Assembly: GCA_046538945.1 (NCBI GenBank)
Contig: JBKHHW010000074.1
Coordinates: forward strand, 1-15,338
DNA: 15,338 nt
Direction: 5' to 3'
Origin: JAEZKC01 sp046538945
GTDB lineage: Bacteria; Fibrobacterota; Chitinivibrionia; Chitinivibrionales; Chitinispirillaceae
The notes under the pieces are model-generated. The model had not been told where the DNA came from. It worked only from the letters and a program-made list of their open reading frames with translations, and made no database searches. Both the position numbers and the translations under genes were made by a program. Of the stretch, positions 5,419 through 13,339 are shown piece by piece; within the stretch, counting starts at the first letter, position 1; every line of letters begins with the position of its first letter.

Positions 5419-8046
5419 ATGCGTGCTGCTGTCTATTCTCATCGTTTGTGGGTTGTTCTGATCTTTTCGTCTCTCTTTTTCTCCTGCGGTTTCAAGCCCG
5501 GTCCCCAGGTATTGATAATAGTGGGAGAGGCCTCCTATAAAAGTGGTGATGACCTGAAAACGCTTAAGGAGGGGCAGAAACTCGGAACTGCAGATACGGT
5601 CATCGTGCCGGGTAATTCAAAGTTGAAGATGAGCAAATCGGAAAGCTACCTGTATGTGAACAGGGAAAGCCGCTTCCATCTGGAAAAAACGGGGGAGGGT
5701 GACGCTTCGTCGCTTGTGCTGCAGGAGGGGGAACTGTTCGTAGTTGCACGCAAGAGCAGTGTGATTGTATGCAAGCTGAAGGATCTTACGGTTAAGTTCG
5801 ACGGGGCTGATGCGGCACTGAGGTACGACAGTCAGGGTAATCCGGTGGTGGAGGTGCTTGCGGGAAAGGTGATCGTGAAGCAGACTGGGATGGATATGAT
5901 CGTGGGCTCCTGCCGGGAGGTACGGTTCAGGTCTGGCCAGGCGCCTCAGGAGTCCAGGCTTCACAGAGGGGCGGCTGAGCGCTTGAAAGGCTGGGTGGGG
6001 GAAACCGCCGTTGGCATTCCGGTGAAGATGAGCGGTTGTTTCAGAGATGTTGAAGAACCGAAACGGGATACGCTGGTTCATGCCCGTATACCGCAGCTGC
6101 AGTTTGAAAGCGATCCGCCCGATGAGTTCAGGACATCAGAGACAAAAAAAGCACTCCGTCCCCGAAAATCCGGGCCTAAAAAGGCAGTTTCTCCCCAAAT
6201 GGAGAATACCACGCCGGAGCCGGAAATAAAACTCCTCATGCCGGTTCAGGCTAAACCAGGTCAGAAAGTTCCGATTAAAGTCGTTTCGGAATCGGGCAGA
6301 GCTCAAAGCCTTTCCTACCGTTTCGATTTCGATGGGGATGGCAGATTCGAATTACCCGATGACGGGACTTTTGGAAAGAAAGATTCGGTTTCGTTTGCAT
6401 TTTCACAGGAGGGGGTAATACCGGTGAGAGTGGAAGTGAGGGACAGTTCAGGAGTAACTGTCACAGCCCGGCGTAATATTCTCATAAACAGTCCGCCGCA
6501 GGCGAAATTGGAAGCGGACATTGAGACGGGTACAACCGGATCGGTGTTCACTTTTGACGCTTCAGCCAGCGGCGACCCGAGGGATTCACTTCTTCTCTTC
6601 AGATGGGACCGCAACGGGGATGGTACATGGGATTTTCCCTCTGACAGCGGGTTTTCATCTTCGGACACCATTTTGCGGATTTGGGAAAAGCCCGGGAAGT
6701 ATAAAGTGGGTGTTCTGGTGAGAGACCGGCAAGGGGCGTGTGATTCGGCCTGGGTTTCCGTCGAGGTGATTCAGGGTTTTTCGGCCGGACCCGTTTCGGG
6801 TCCAGAGAAAGCGTCTCCAGGCCAGAACGTCTCGTTCAGCTGTACGCTTCAGGGTGAAGCCGAAATTGCCGGTTTCAGATGGCGTTTTAAGAACGGCAAC
6901 ATTCTGATGGAAAGACAATCGGAGCACCCGGAGGTGACGGTGGCGTTCCGTATGCCGGGGGTGTATGAGGTGGCATGTGATGTGCAGGGTAAAAATGGGG
7001 TTCTGTCCACACAACAAACGTCGATCCGAATCGAAGACAGTTTTCTTGAGGTCAGTGCTGGCGGGCCCTATTCCGGGCAGGTGAACAAGGCAGTTTCGTT
7101 TAGAGGTGAGGCGCGGAGTGCTCACGGTAAAATTGTTCAGTACGGGTGGGATTTCGATTGCGACGACAGGATCGATTACAGTTCAGCTGAGTCCGCGGAG
7201 GCGCAGTATACTTTCAGGAAGGCGGGGAAGCACAAGGTGTGTTTCTCGGTGACGGCTGCTGACGGATCGGTCGGGCGGGACAGTGCGGTAGTGGAGATCG
7301 GTCATGAGGCTCCGGTCGCGGATGCAGGAAAGGACATAGTGTCCCGGAAGGGACGCAAGGTGAAACTGGTTGGCAGCGGCAGCGACTCCGACGGCAAAGT
7401 GGTCAGATATGAGTGGGATTTTGACGGTGACGGGGTATTCGACTGGAGTTCGCAAACTTCTGGTGTTGTCGAGCATGTTTTTGACGTATATTCATATCCG
7501 GTACTGAGGGTTACCGATGCGGACGGAGGAGTCGGTTTGGATACAGTCAAGGTCGTCGTCTGTCCTGAAGGCATGGTAACTGTTGAAAGCGGCCGTTTTT
7601 GCATAGATGAATACGAGTGGCCCAACCGTCGCGGTTCCGTGCCAGGGGTGAATGTGACCTGGTATGAGGCGAAGAAGGCCTGCGAGAAGGCGGGCAAGCG
7701 GCTCTGCACCGCAGGTGAATGGAAACAGGCCTGCACAAACGGCAATGATAAATTCTCTTTTCCATACGGTAGAAAATTCGAGGCCGGGAAGTGCAACACT
7801 CTCGGTAATCCTAAACAAACTAACCAACTGAGTGCTTCGGGTTCTTTTCCTGAGTGTGCCGGACGGCTTTCGGTTTTCGATATGAGCGGCAATGCGGCAG
7901 AGTGGACAGCTTCCGGCGGTGGTGAAAATGCCGATGTGTACGGCGGTTTTTACCAGAGCGGCGAAAAGGAGGGAAGCTGTTCTTCGCGGCTCGGGCTTGC
8001 AAAGGACAAGAAGTACTTCTATACGGGATTCAGATGCTGCAAGTAA
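5419..8046 (+). CDS. Large lipoprotein: FecR-like domain, about five PKD-type domains, C-terminal FGE/SUMF1-like domain
   Basis: This 875-residue protein begins with a signal peptide ending in the lipobox LFFSC, so Cys23 would be lipidated. Residues about 31-165 resemble a FecR-type beta domain (EGQKL...ADTVIVPGNSKLK, then LQEGELFV and VLAGKVIVKQ). A Pro/Lys-rich linker follows (about 205-270). Then come about five PKD-like Ig-fold repeats (approximately 270-357, 358-450, 453-540, 541-628, 629-715), with the typical YxWDFDGDG blocks clearest in repeats 1, 4 and 5. The last ~160 residues (716-875) form an FGE-sulfatase/SUMF1-like fold: GRFCIDEYEWPN, GKRLCTAGEWKQAC, DMSGNAAEWT and the ending GFRCCK. 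True formylglycine-generating activity is doubtful, because this fold is often used as a binding module. The FecR part lacks the usual transmembrane anchor of an anti-sigma regulator. The protein is probably envelope-attached and carbohydrate- or protein-binding. Its end overlaps lnt by 13 bases. Confidence 0.88.
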   Translation: MRAAVYSHRLWVVLIFSSLFFSCGFKPGPQVLIIVGEASYKSGDDLKTLKEGQKLGTADTVIVPGNSKLKMSKSESYLYVNRESRFHLEKTGEGDASSLVLQEGELFVVARKSSVIVCKLKDLTVKFDGADAALRYDSQGNPVVEVLAGKVIVKQTGMDMIVGSCREVRFRSGQAPQESRLHRGAAERLKGWVGETAVGIPVKMSGCFRDVEEPKRDTLVHARIPQLQFESDPPDEFRTSETKKALRPRKSGPKKAVSPQMENTTPEPEIKLLMPVQAKPGQKVPIKVVSESGRAQSLSYRFDFDGDGRFELPDDGTFGKKDSVSFAFSQEGVIPVRVEVRDSSGVTVTARRNILINSPPQAKLEADIETGTTGSVFTFDASASGDPRDSLLLFRWDRNGDGTWDFPSDSGFSSSDTILRIWEKPGKYKVGVLVRDRQGACDSAWVSVEVIQGFSAGPVSGPEKASPGQNVSFSCTLQGEAEIAGFRWRFKNGNILMERQSEHPEVTVAFRMPGVYEVACDVQGKNGVLSTQQTSIRIEDSFLEVSAGGPYSGQVNKAVSFRGEARSAHGKIVQYGWDFDCDDRIDYSSAESAEAQYTFRKAGKHKVCFSVTAADGSVGRDSAVVEIGHEAPVADAGKDIVSRKGRKVKLVGSGSDSDGKVVRYEWDFDGDGVFDWSSQTSGVVEHVFDVYSYPVLRVTDADGGVGLDTVKVVVCPEGMVTVESGRFCIDEYEWPNRRGSVPGVNVTWYEAKKACEKAGKRLCTAGEWKQACTNGNDKFSFPYGRKFEAGKCNTLGNPKQTNQLSASGSFPECAGRLSVFDMSGNAAEWTASGGGENADVYGGFYQSGEKEGSCSSRLGLAKDKKYFYTGFRCCK

Positions 8047-9677
8047 TACTGAGAAAAATAAGCAGATACTATGAAAGCGGGAACCGCTGGTGGCTTCCGA
8101 TTGTAAGCGGACTTCTGTTTTCGCTTTCACTGCCGCCTTTCAACAGTATGCTTCATCCGCTTTTCACACCCTTTCCTCTGCTTTCCTTCGTGGCACTCGT
8201 TCCGCTGTTCTTTTTCGCCACCAGAAGACCGCGGAAAAAGGCCCTGTCCCATTCCTATATCTATAGTGTTTTCATGGCGCTGGGGCAGTACTACTGGATA
8301 GGTTTCGTCACAGCCGAGGGGCTGTGGGCCATTATTTTAGTCGGTGTGGCACTGATTTCCATGGCTGTAGGGGTTTTCTACTTTTCAGCTGCTTTGCTGT
8401 TCAGGCTGACCAGACGTTTTCTTCCCCGGATGTACATTTTGGTCTTCCCGGCGGTCTGGGTGCTTATCGAGTACAGCCGTACACTGAGTGACATATCGTT
8501 TCCCTGGTCACTGCTTGGATACAGTTCCGTGGGTTTTCTTCCTCTTGCCCAGTTCTCCGCCTTTACCGGAGTCTGGGGTCTCTCTTTTCTGATAGTTCTC
8601 GGAAACATTTTCATTTGGGAACTTCTTCTGAGCCTGCGGACTAATGAGAATATTCAGCAGAAGTGGATTCACTGCTGCGTGTGGGGAGCGCTTGTTGTGG
8701 GGATTGTCGGGTGGGGAATGTTTCGTATGGGAAAGGATCCGGAGCCTCAGGGCGAGATGAAGGTTTCTCTTCTTCAGAGCCATATGGATCAGTTCAACTG
8801 GGCTGACAATTCGATAGATTCTGCATTTACCATAAGTGAGTCGATGATCGACGAGGCCGCGGTGGAGAAACCCGATCTGATTGTTTTTCCTGAAAGCGGA
8901 CTTCTCTGTTTTCTGGACAGGAAAATCAGTTACCGCAGAAAAGCTATGTCATGGGTCAAGAAGACCGGCATTCCTTTCATAGTCGGGGCTCTTCACTGGG
9001 ATAAGGCTTCCGAGGGGTCACCCTATGAATATGACGTCTACAATACGGCGTTTCTGGTGGAGTCGGACAGGCTGATTCCTTACCACAAGATAAGGCTGGT
9101 TCCTTTTTCCGAAGGCATGCCTTTCGAGGCGCAGTTTCCGATTCTGTCCAGGGTGAATCTGGGTGAGGCGGATTTCATGAGGGGGACAGAGGAGACTGTT
9201 TTTGAAATCGGTGAGAATATCAAAGCGGCACCCTACATCTGTTATGAAATAATCTACCCCTCGTTTGTGCAGCGCCGGCTCGAGAAGTCAACCAATCTTC
9301 TGGTCAATGTGACAAACGACGGTTGGTTCGGGCGAACCTCCGGTCCCTACCAGCATGCCGCGATGGCTCAGATGCGATCCATAGAAAACGGTATTTCGCT
9401 CGTCCGTTCAGCTAATTCGGGCATCAGCATGTTTGTCGATCCGTTCGGAAGGGTTCTGTCCAGAACCGGTCTTTATGAGCGAGCCATTCTGACCCATACA
9501 GTTCCTGAATCCAGAATACACACTTTTTATTCGCAGTATGGTGACTGGTTTGTTTCCCTCTGTGCTCTTATCGTGCTGGTCGGTGCGTTTGGGGCTTTTC
9601 TTTTCAGAAAACGGCCCGATGGGGTAATTACAAGGCCACTGCTTGTGGAAGAGCAGAAGCTGGCGCCCAACCACTAA
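8034..9677 (+). CDS. lnt: Apolipoprotein N-acyltransferase
   Basis: Lnt transfers an acyl chain from phospholipid to the N-terminal diacylglyceryl-Cys of lipoproteins at the inner membrane, the last step of lipoprotein maturation. The 547 residues show several N-terminal transmembrane helices (about 22-230), a periplasmic nitrilase-type domain (about 242-500) and a final helix (about 515-535). The catalytic triad is visible as Glu287 (FPESG), Lys352 (YHKIRLVPFSE) and Cys403 (PYICYEIIYPS). Glu360 and Glu405 match further conserved residues, and the spacing of the triad is close to that of the E. coli enzyme. NVTNDGWFG, SGPYQHAAMAQMRSIENG and VRSANSGIS are also diagnostic. The ATG lies 13 bases inside the preceding lipoprotein gene, implying translational coupling with a probable Lnt substrate. 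Confidence 0.97.
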   Translation: MLQVILRKISRYYESGNRWWLPIVSGLLFSLSLPPFNSMLHPLFTPFPLLSFVALVPLFFFATRRPRKKALSHSYIYSVFMALGQYYWIGFVTAEGLWAIILVGVALISMAVGVFYFSAALLFRLTRRFLPRMYILVFPAVWVLIEYSRTLSDISFPWSLLGYSSVGFLPLAQFSAFTGVWGLSFLIVLGNIFIWELLLSLRTNENIQQKWIHCCVWGALVVGIVGWGMFRMGKDPEPQGEMKVSLLQSHMDQFNWADNSIDSAFTISESMIDEAAVEKPDLIVFPESGLLCFLDRKISYRRKAMSWVKKTGIPFIVGALHWDKASEGSPYEYDVYNTAFLVESDRLIPYHKIRLVPFSEGMPFEAQFPILSRVNLGEADFMRGTEETVFEIGENIKAAPYICYEIIYPSFVQRRLEKSTNLLVNVTNDGWFGRTSGPYQHAAMAQMRSIENGISLVRSANSGISMFVDPFGRVLSRTGLYERAILTHTVPESRIHTFYSQYGDWFVSLCALIVLVGAFGAFLFRKRPDGVITRPLLVEEQKLAPNH

Positions 9678-9707
9678 TTCATTTGCAAAAGGTTCGCTTT
9701 GACCAGG

Positions 9708-9944
9708 TTACCGATCCGTGCTGTTTATGTCGCCGGCTGTATCTGGATCAGAAACAGTCGTGAATACTCTGTTATCAGTGCGGTTGTGTTCATGGAAAAA
9801 CTGTGCCGCCTGCGAAAGCCACATCAGCCTCTCTTCGGGGCTCATGCCGGAAAAGCCGGTATGTCCGTCGAAATCCTCACTTGACAGGAATCGGATGGAG
9901 TCGGCGAACCTTTTTTTTCCATTATGCGGAGACATTCGGTTCAT
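9708..9944 (-). CDS. Small hypothetical protein partnered with nucleotidyltransferase
   Basis: This 78-residue hydrophilic protein begins two bases after the stop of the nucleotidyltransferase gene (TAG-AT-ATG), so they form one transcript. The central segment FSGMSPEERLMWLSQAAQFF resembles the short MxxEERLxWL motif I associate with small proteins encoded beside such nucleotidyltransferases; this association is from memory. The tail is polar and probably disordered. There is no signal peptide or membrane segment. GAGG lies about 13 bases upstream, a weak ribosome site, so coupling to the upstream gene is likely. It ends 30 bases from the converging lnt gene, with no obvious terminator between. 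Function unknown. Confidence 0.7.
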   Translation of the reverse strand: MNRMSPHNGKKRFADSIRFLSSEDFDGHTGFSGMSPEERLMWLSQAAQFFHEHNRTDNRVFTTVSDPDTAGDINSTDR

Positions 9945-9946
9945 AT

Positions 9947-10453
9947 CTACTGCGATTTTCCTCTCTGGCGCAACAGTTCGCTTATATCCAGCGCATCTTT
10001 ACTCCTGAGCGGCCTGACAGCCTGCTTCATCAGAATCAGTCTCTCCTTTGAAATCACCAGCATAGGGTATCCGGCGATTTTGATAGTGACGGAATCGGAG
10101 AGAAGCCGGTTGTAGGAGTAGTCTTCGGTGAGAAAGATGTCGACCTGTTTCCAGGGTTTGTCCCGGTCTGCAAATGTAAAAACCCTCGCGTTCTTTTCTT
10201 CAATGAGAGTTCTGATTTTGCCGGGATCAAGAAGTGTTTCGGATGGAATGGGGATACGCGGTTCCAGTTCGATTTCCCTGAGTGCGCGGATGAACCTTCT
10301 GATGTTCTCCTGTTCCATATCGATGCTGATATCCAGATCGAGAGTCATCCGTTCGACTCCGTGCAGAACCGCAGCCACTCCTCCGCAGATGATGAACTTC
10401 ACCTCCGCCTTGGTGAAAGAGACCAGCATATCGGTAAGATGGTTGTTACTCAT
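9947..10453 (-). CDS. Nucleotidyltransferase-fold protein (AbiEii/DUF6036-like), possible toxin-antitoxin component
   Basis: In this 168-residue protein the polymerase-beta-like nucleotidyltransferase motif is clear: Gly24-Gly25 in ICGGVAAVLHG, the metal-binding pair Asp39/Asp41 in LDLDIS, and the third carboxylate Asp105 in KQVDIFL. The C-terminal block SKERLILMKQAVRPLRSKDALDISELL is typical of this group. Such proteins are often annotated as AbiEii-type or orphan nucleotidyltransferases, and related ones NMP-modify RNA or protein targets. The start is preceded by AT-rich sequence without a Shine-Dalgarno, so a leaderless or weak start is possible. With its small partner it forms a leftward island between two rightward blocks, as expected for an acquired accessory pair. 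A toxin role is not proven. Confidence 0.85.
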   Translation of the reverse strand: MSNNHLTDMLVSFTKAEVKFIICGGVAAVLHGVERMTLDLDISIDMEQENIRRFIRALREIELEPRIPIPSETLLDPGKIRTLIEEKNARVFTFADRDKPWKQVDIFLTEDYSYNRLLSDSVTIKIAGYPMLVISKERLILMKQAVRPLRSKDALDISELLRQRGKSQ

Positions 10454-10715
10454 TTTAAAAACATCGAATGGTGATCAGAAAGAGCAAAGATTGGAAAATT
10501 CAGGGTTCAAACAGAAATGATCACTTTGAAAGTGATTCTTAGAATAAAACTAATAAATGGGATGGTGCTCATGGGGTTCTGAGAGTTAAAATGATCGGGT
10601 CATCTCTCTCTGAGGGAGTAGATACAATAATGTATATTAAAAATCTTTGCATACAGGTCGGTTGAGGACAATGGACCGTGAATTCTAGCACAAATTCCTA
10701 CAGGAGCATTTTTTC
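10454..10715. other. Divergent intergenic region between nucleotidyltransferase and serS
   Basis: This stretch has no gene and carries the leaders of both divergent genes. On the serS side, -10-like TACAAT (10623-10628) and TATATT (10633-10638) are present without clear -35 partners. AGGAG at 10702-10706 is a strong Shine-Dalgarno nine bases before the serS ATG. On the other side lie a perfect palindrome (listed separately) and a further GTGATCA at 10471-10477, which repeats its half-site. Confidence 0.4.
10520..10536. promoter_or_regulatory. Perfect 17-bp palindrome, candidate operator
   Basis: ATCACTTT, a central G, then AAAGTGAT form perfect 8-base arms. It lies 67 bases upstream of the nucleotidyltransferase start and 180 bases upstream of serS. 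GTGATCA at 10471-10477 repeats the half-site. There is no T-tract, so an operator is more likely than a terminator. Autoregulation of the leftward pair is the simplest guess. Confidence 0.35.
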
Positions 10716-11993
10716 ATGCTTGATATTCAGAGAATAAGGGAAAATCCGGAAGAGATAGGTCAGGCTGCGGTGAGAAAGAAAAGTCCGGTGGACATCAAGG
10801 ATATTCTTGATCTGGACGGAAAGCGCCGGGAGGCCATACGGGAGGTCGAGCGGCTGAAGAATCTGCGTAATTCCCGTTCAGGCGAAATCGCGAAGCTGAA
10901 AAAGGAAAAGAAGGATGCCACTGCCCTTATTCAGGAAATGAAGCAGGTATCGGATACCATAAAACAGCTGGATGAGAAGCTGGGTGAATATGAGAACAGC
11001 CTGACATATCTGCTTCACAGGGTCCCCAATGTGCCGCATGAAACTGTTCCTCACGGCGAGAGCGAAAGTGACAATGTGCAGGTTTTCGAGTGGGGAGAGA
11101 AGCCTCAGTTTTCCTTCAAACCCAAGGATCACATCGAGCTGGGAACGTATCTGGACATAATTGATTTCCCGCGCGGGGCCAAGGTGGCCGGAGCCGGATT
11201 TCCGGTTCTAAAGGGCAGGGGGGCACAGCTTGAAAGAGCACTGATCAGCTTCTTTCTGGATACCCACACTCAGAAAAACGGTTACACCGAGGTGTTCCCC
11301 CCGTTTCTGGCCAACCGGGAGAGCCATTTCGGAACGGGGCAGATCCCCAAAAGTGAAGATCAGATGTACTATATAAACGAAGATGAACTGTTCTGCATAC
11401 CCACCGCCGAGGTACCGGTCACCAATCTTCACAGGGCAGAGATATTCGACCCCTCTGAGCTTCCGGTGAAATACTGTGCCTACAGCGCCTGTTTCAGACG
11501 TGAAGCGGGTTCTTACGGAAAGGAAACCAAGGGATACCTCAGAGTGCATCAGTTCAACAAGGTGGAGCTGGTGAAGTTCGTGGAGCCGGAAAAGTCCTAC
11601 GAGGAGCATGAGAAGCTCAGAAGTGATGCTGAGGGCATTCTGCAGGCCTTGGGGCTCCCTTACAGAGTGCTTCTCCTTTGTGATGCCGATCTGTCTTTTG
11701 CGGCCGCAAAATGCTATGATCTCGAGGCCTGGTCGCCTGCAGAAAACCGTTATCTCGAGGTTTCCTCCTGCAGCAACTTCGAGGATTTCCAGGCCAGAAG
11801 AATGAACATACGGTATCGGGCAAAGGAAAGCGACAAGCCTCGGTTCGTGCATACACTCAACGGAAGCGGACTGGCGACTGCCCGCATACTGGTGTCGGTA
11901 CTTGAAACGTATCAGACTGAAAAGGGGACGGTTATGGTTCCGGAGGTTCTGCGTCCGTACATGAACGGTTTGACGGAGATTACTCCCGGGTGA
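10716..11993 (+). CDS. serS: Seryl-tRNA synthetase
   Basis: SerS is a class II enzyme that charges tRNA-Ser (and tRNA-Sec) with serine in the cytoplasm. The length of 425 residues is normal. The N-terminal tRNA-binding coiled coil spans about residues 35-100. Catalytic signatures are GAGFPVLKGRGAQLERAL (about 159-176), the TAE loop (230-232), motif 2 as FRREAGSYGKETKGYLRVHQF (from 260, with a small break in conservation nowhere apparent), SSCSNFEDFQARR, and motif 3 as LNGSGLATAR (381-390). The Shine-Dalgarno AGGAG nine bases upstream fixes the start. It is the first gene of a tight operon; its stop codon overlaps the GTG start of the next gene (GTGA). Confidence 0.98.
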   Translation: MLDIQRIRENPEEIGQAAVRKKSPVDIKDILDLDGKRREAIREVERLKNLRNSRSGEIAKLKKEKKDATALIQEMKQVSDTIKQLDEKLGEYENSLTYLLHRVPNVPHETVPHGESESDNVQVFEWGEKPQFSFKPKDHIELGTYLDIIDFPRGAKVAGAGFPVLKGRGAQLERALISFFLDTHTQKNGYTEVFPPFLANRESHFGTGQIPKSEDQMYYINEDELFCIPTAEVPVTNLHRAEIFDPSELPVKYCAYSACFRREAGSYGKETKGYLRVHQFNKVELVKFVEPEKSYEEHEKLRSDAEGILQALGLPYRVLLLCDADLSFAAAKCYDLEAWSPAENRYLEVSSCSNFEDFQARRMNIRYRAKESDKPRFVHTLNGSGLATARILVSVLETYQTEKGTVMVPEVLRPYMNGLTEITPG

Positions 11994-13339
11994 ATTCTCC
12001 GCTGAGGTCATTGGAGAACGGGCGGCTTTACAATCTGATCATGAAAGTACAGCCGTTTTCCGGAAGAACTGTTCTTCTTATAACCTGCATCGGGGCGTTT
12101 CTGTTCTACATTGTGTTTTTCAGGGCTTTTATCGGGAGTCTGCGTGTTCAGACTGAACAGTCCAGTTCCGTGTACGCGGAGCTGATCTCCTCTCTTCTGG
12201 AGGAGGATATGAGCCATGAGGAGAAAGGTGCGCTTTTCAGAAAAGTCTTCCGGCAGAGCTCCAATCCTCTGGTTGTCACCGGTCTCAACGGTGAGCCTGT
12301 TTACTGGGCCAATATAAAAAAGAGAAGGTTTCTGACTGAAGAGGTACTTCCGGACCCGGACCATGCCGGAAAGACTCACTACCGATATGTAAAGAAGCGG
12401 GCGGATCGTTACCGCGGGAAATTCACTCCGCAGATTATCAGATCGAAAGAAAACGGCAGTGCGTGGGGTTATCTTGTCTTCGGATCCAATCCGTTTATCG
12501 ACAGCCTTTTCTGGATGCCGTTTATCGAAATCGGACTTCTTCTGGGGATAATCATAACCACCTATTCATCATTTCGCAATATACGGATCACCGAACGCAG
12601 CAATTTGTGGGTTGGATTGGCAAAGGAAACTGCGCATCAGCTGGGAACTCCCATCTCATCTCTCATGGGGTGGGTGGAATATCTGAAGTCTGTCCGGGAT
12701 TGTGATGTGAAAGTAGACAGAGATGAGCTTCTTCTTCAGGTGGAGAAGATCTGTGAAGACATGGACTACGATCTCAAAAGGCTCAAAAAAGTGACGGCCC
12801 GATTCAGCCAGATCGGCTCCGTTCCCTCACTTGTCAGTCACAATATCAACGATTCCGTATCCGATGTCATCAGTTATTTTAAAATCAGACTGCCTCTTCA
12901 TCGCCGCCGGATCACAATGGAGGCGTCTTTTGGAGAACTCCCACGGATAGCCGTGAACCGTGAACTGCTTGAATGGGTGTTTGAAAACATGATAAAGAAT
13001 TCTATCGATGCCATTCAGAAATCTGATGGAATCATAGAGATCAGGACCGAGTATGTGGGATGCGACCATCTGGTCAGAATTACTCACAGGGATAACGGTA
13101 AAGGGGTTCTCAAAGAGGATTACAGAAAGATTTTCGCCCCCGGCTACACCACCAAGAAAAGAGGGTGGGGACTGGGTTTGACTCTTGCAAAGCGGATCAT
13201 TGAAGATTACCATGGAGGTCGGATATACATAAGCTGGTCTCAGAAAGAAAAAGGAACAGTCTTTACTATCGACCTGCCTGTAAGGTCAGTGGGCAAGGCG
13301 GTGAAAGTTGAAGGAGCAGTGCAGAATGGGAATGCGTAA
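11990..13339 (+). CDS. PorY-like sensor histidine kinase
   Basis: This inner-membrane kinase is 449 residues long from a GTG at 11990, which overlaps the serS stop and has GGAG about 11 bases upstream. An ATG at 12041 (residue 18) is an alternative start. Transmembrane helices at about 28-49 and 174-197 enclose a ~125-residue periplasmic sensor. The H-box reads ETAHQLGTPISSL (His216), the AHQLGTP form seen in PorY and related FCB-group kinases. The ATPase domain has the N-box (NMIKNSIDA, Asn337), DNGKG (368-372) and GYTTKKRGWGLGL (385-397). It is immediately followed, with a 14-base overlap, by a PorX-type regulator, so it is very likely the cognate kinase controlling type IX secretion genes. 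The signal sensed is unknown. Naming it PorY rests on motif style and neighbour; I leave the symbol blank. Confidence 0.88.
   Translation: MNSPLRSLENGRLYNLIMKVQPFSGRTVLLITCIGAFLFYIVFFRAFIGSLRVQTEQSSSVYAELISSLLEEDMSHEEKGALFRKVFRQSSNPLVVTGLNGEPVYWANIKKRRFLTEEVLPDPDHAGKTHYRYVKKRADRYRGKFTPQIIRSKENGSAWGYLVFGSNPFIDSLFWMPFIEIGLLLGIIITTYSSFRNIRITERSNLWVGLAKETAHQLGTPISSLMGWVEYLKSVRDCDVKVDRDELLLQVEKICEDMDYDLKRLKKVTARFSQIGSVPSLVSHNINDSVSDVISYFKIRLPLHRRRITMEASFGELPRIAVNRELLEWVFENMIKNSIDAIQKSDGIIEIRTEYVGCDHLVRITHRDNGKGVLKEDYRKIFAPGYTTKKRGWGLGLTLAKRIIEDYHGGRIYISWSQKEKGTVFTIDLPVRSVGKAVKVEGAVQNGNA

Noticed and set aside
7302..8130. Long minus-strand frames of 196 and 212 codons.
   Set aside because: They are antisense to the PKD/FGE part of the lipoprotein and the start of lnt, and have no domain features.
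11208..12011. Minus-strand 267-codon open frame.
   Set aside because: It is fully antisense to serS, whose catalytic motifs are all intact on the plus strand.
13308..13325. TTG start for the PorX-type regulator, adding six residues.
   Set aside because: The ATG at 13326 has AAGGAG at ideal spacing, and the extension would overlap that ribosome binding site.
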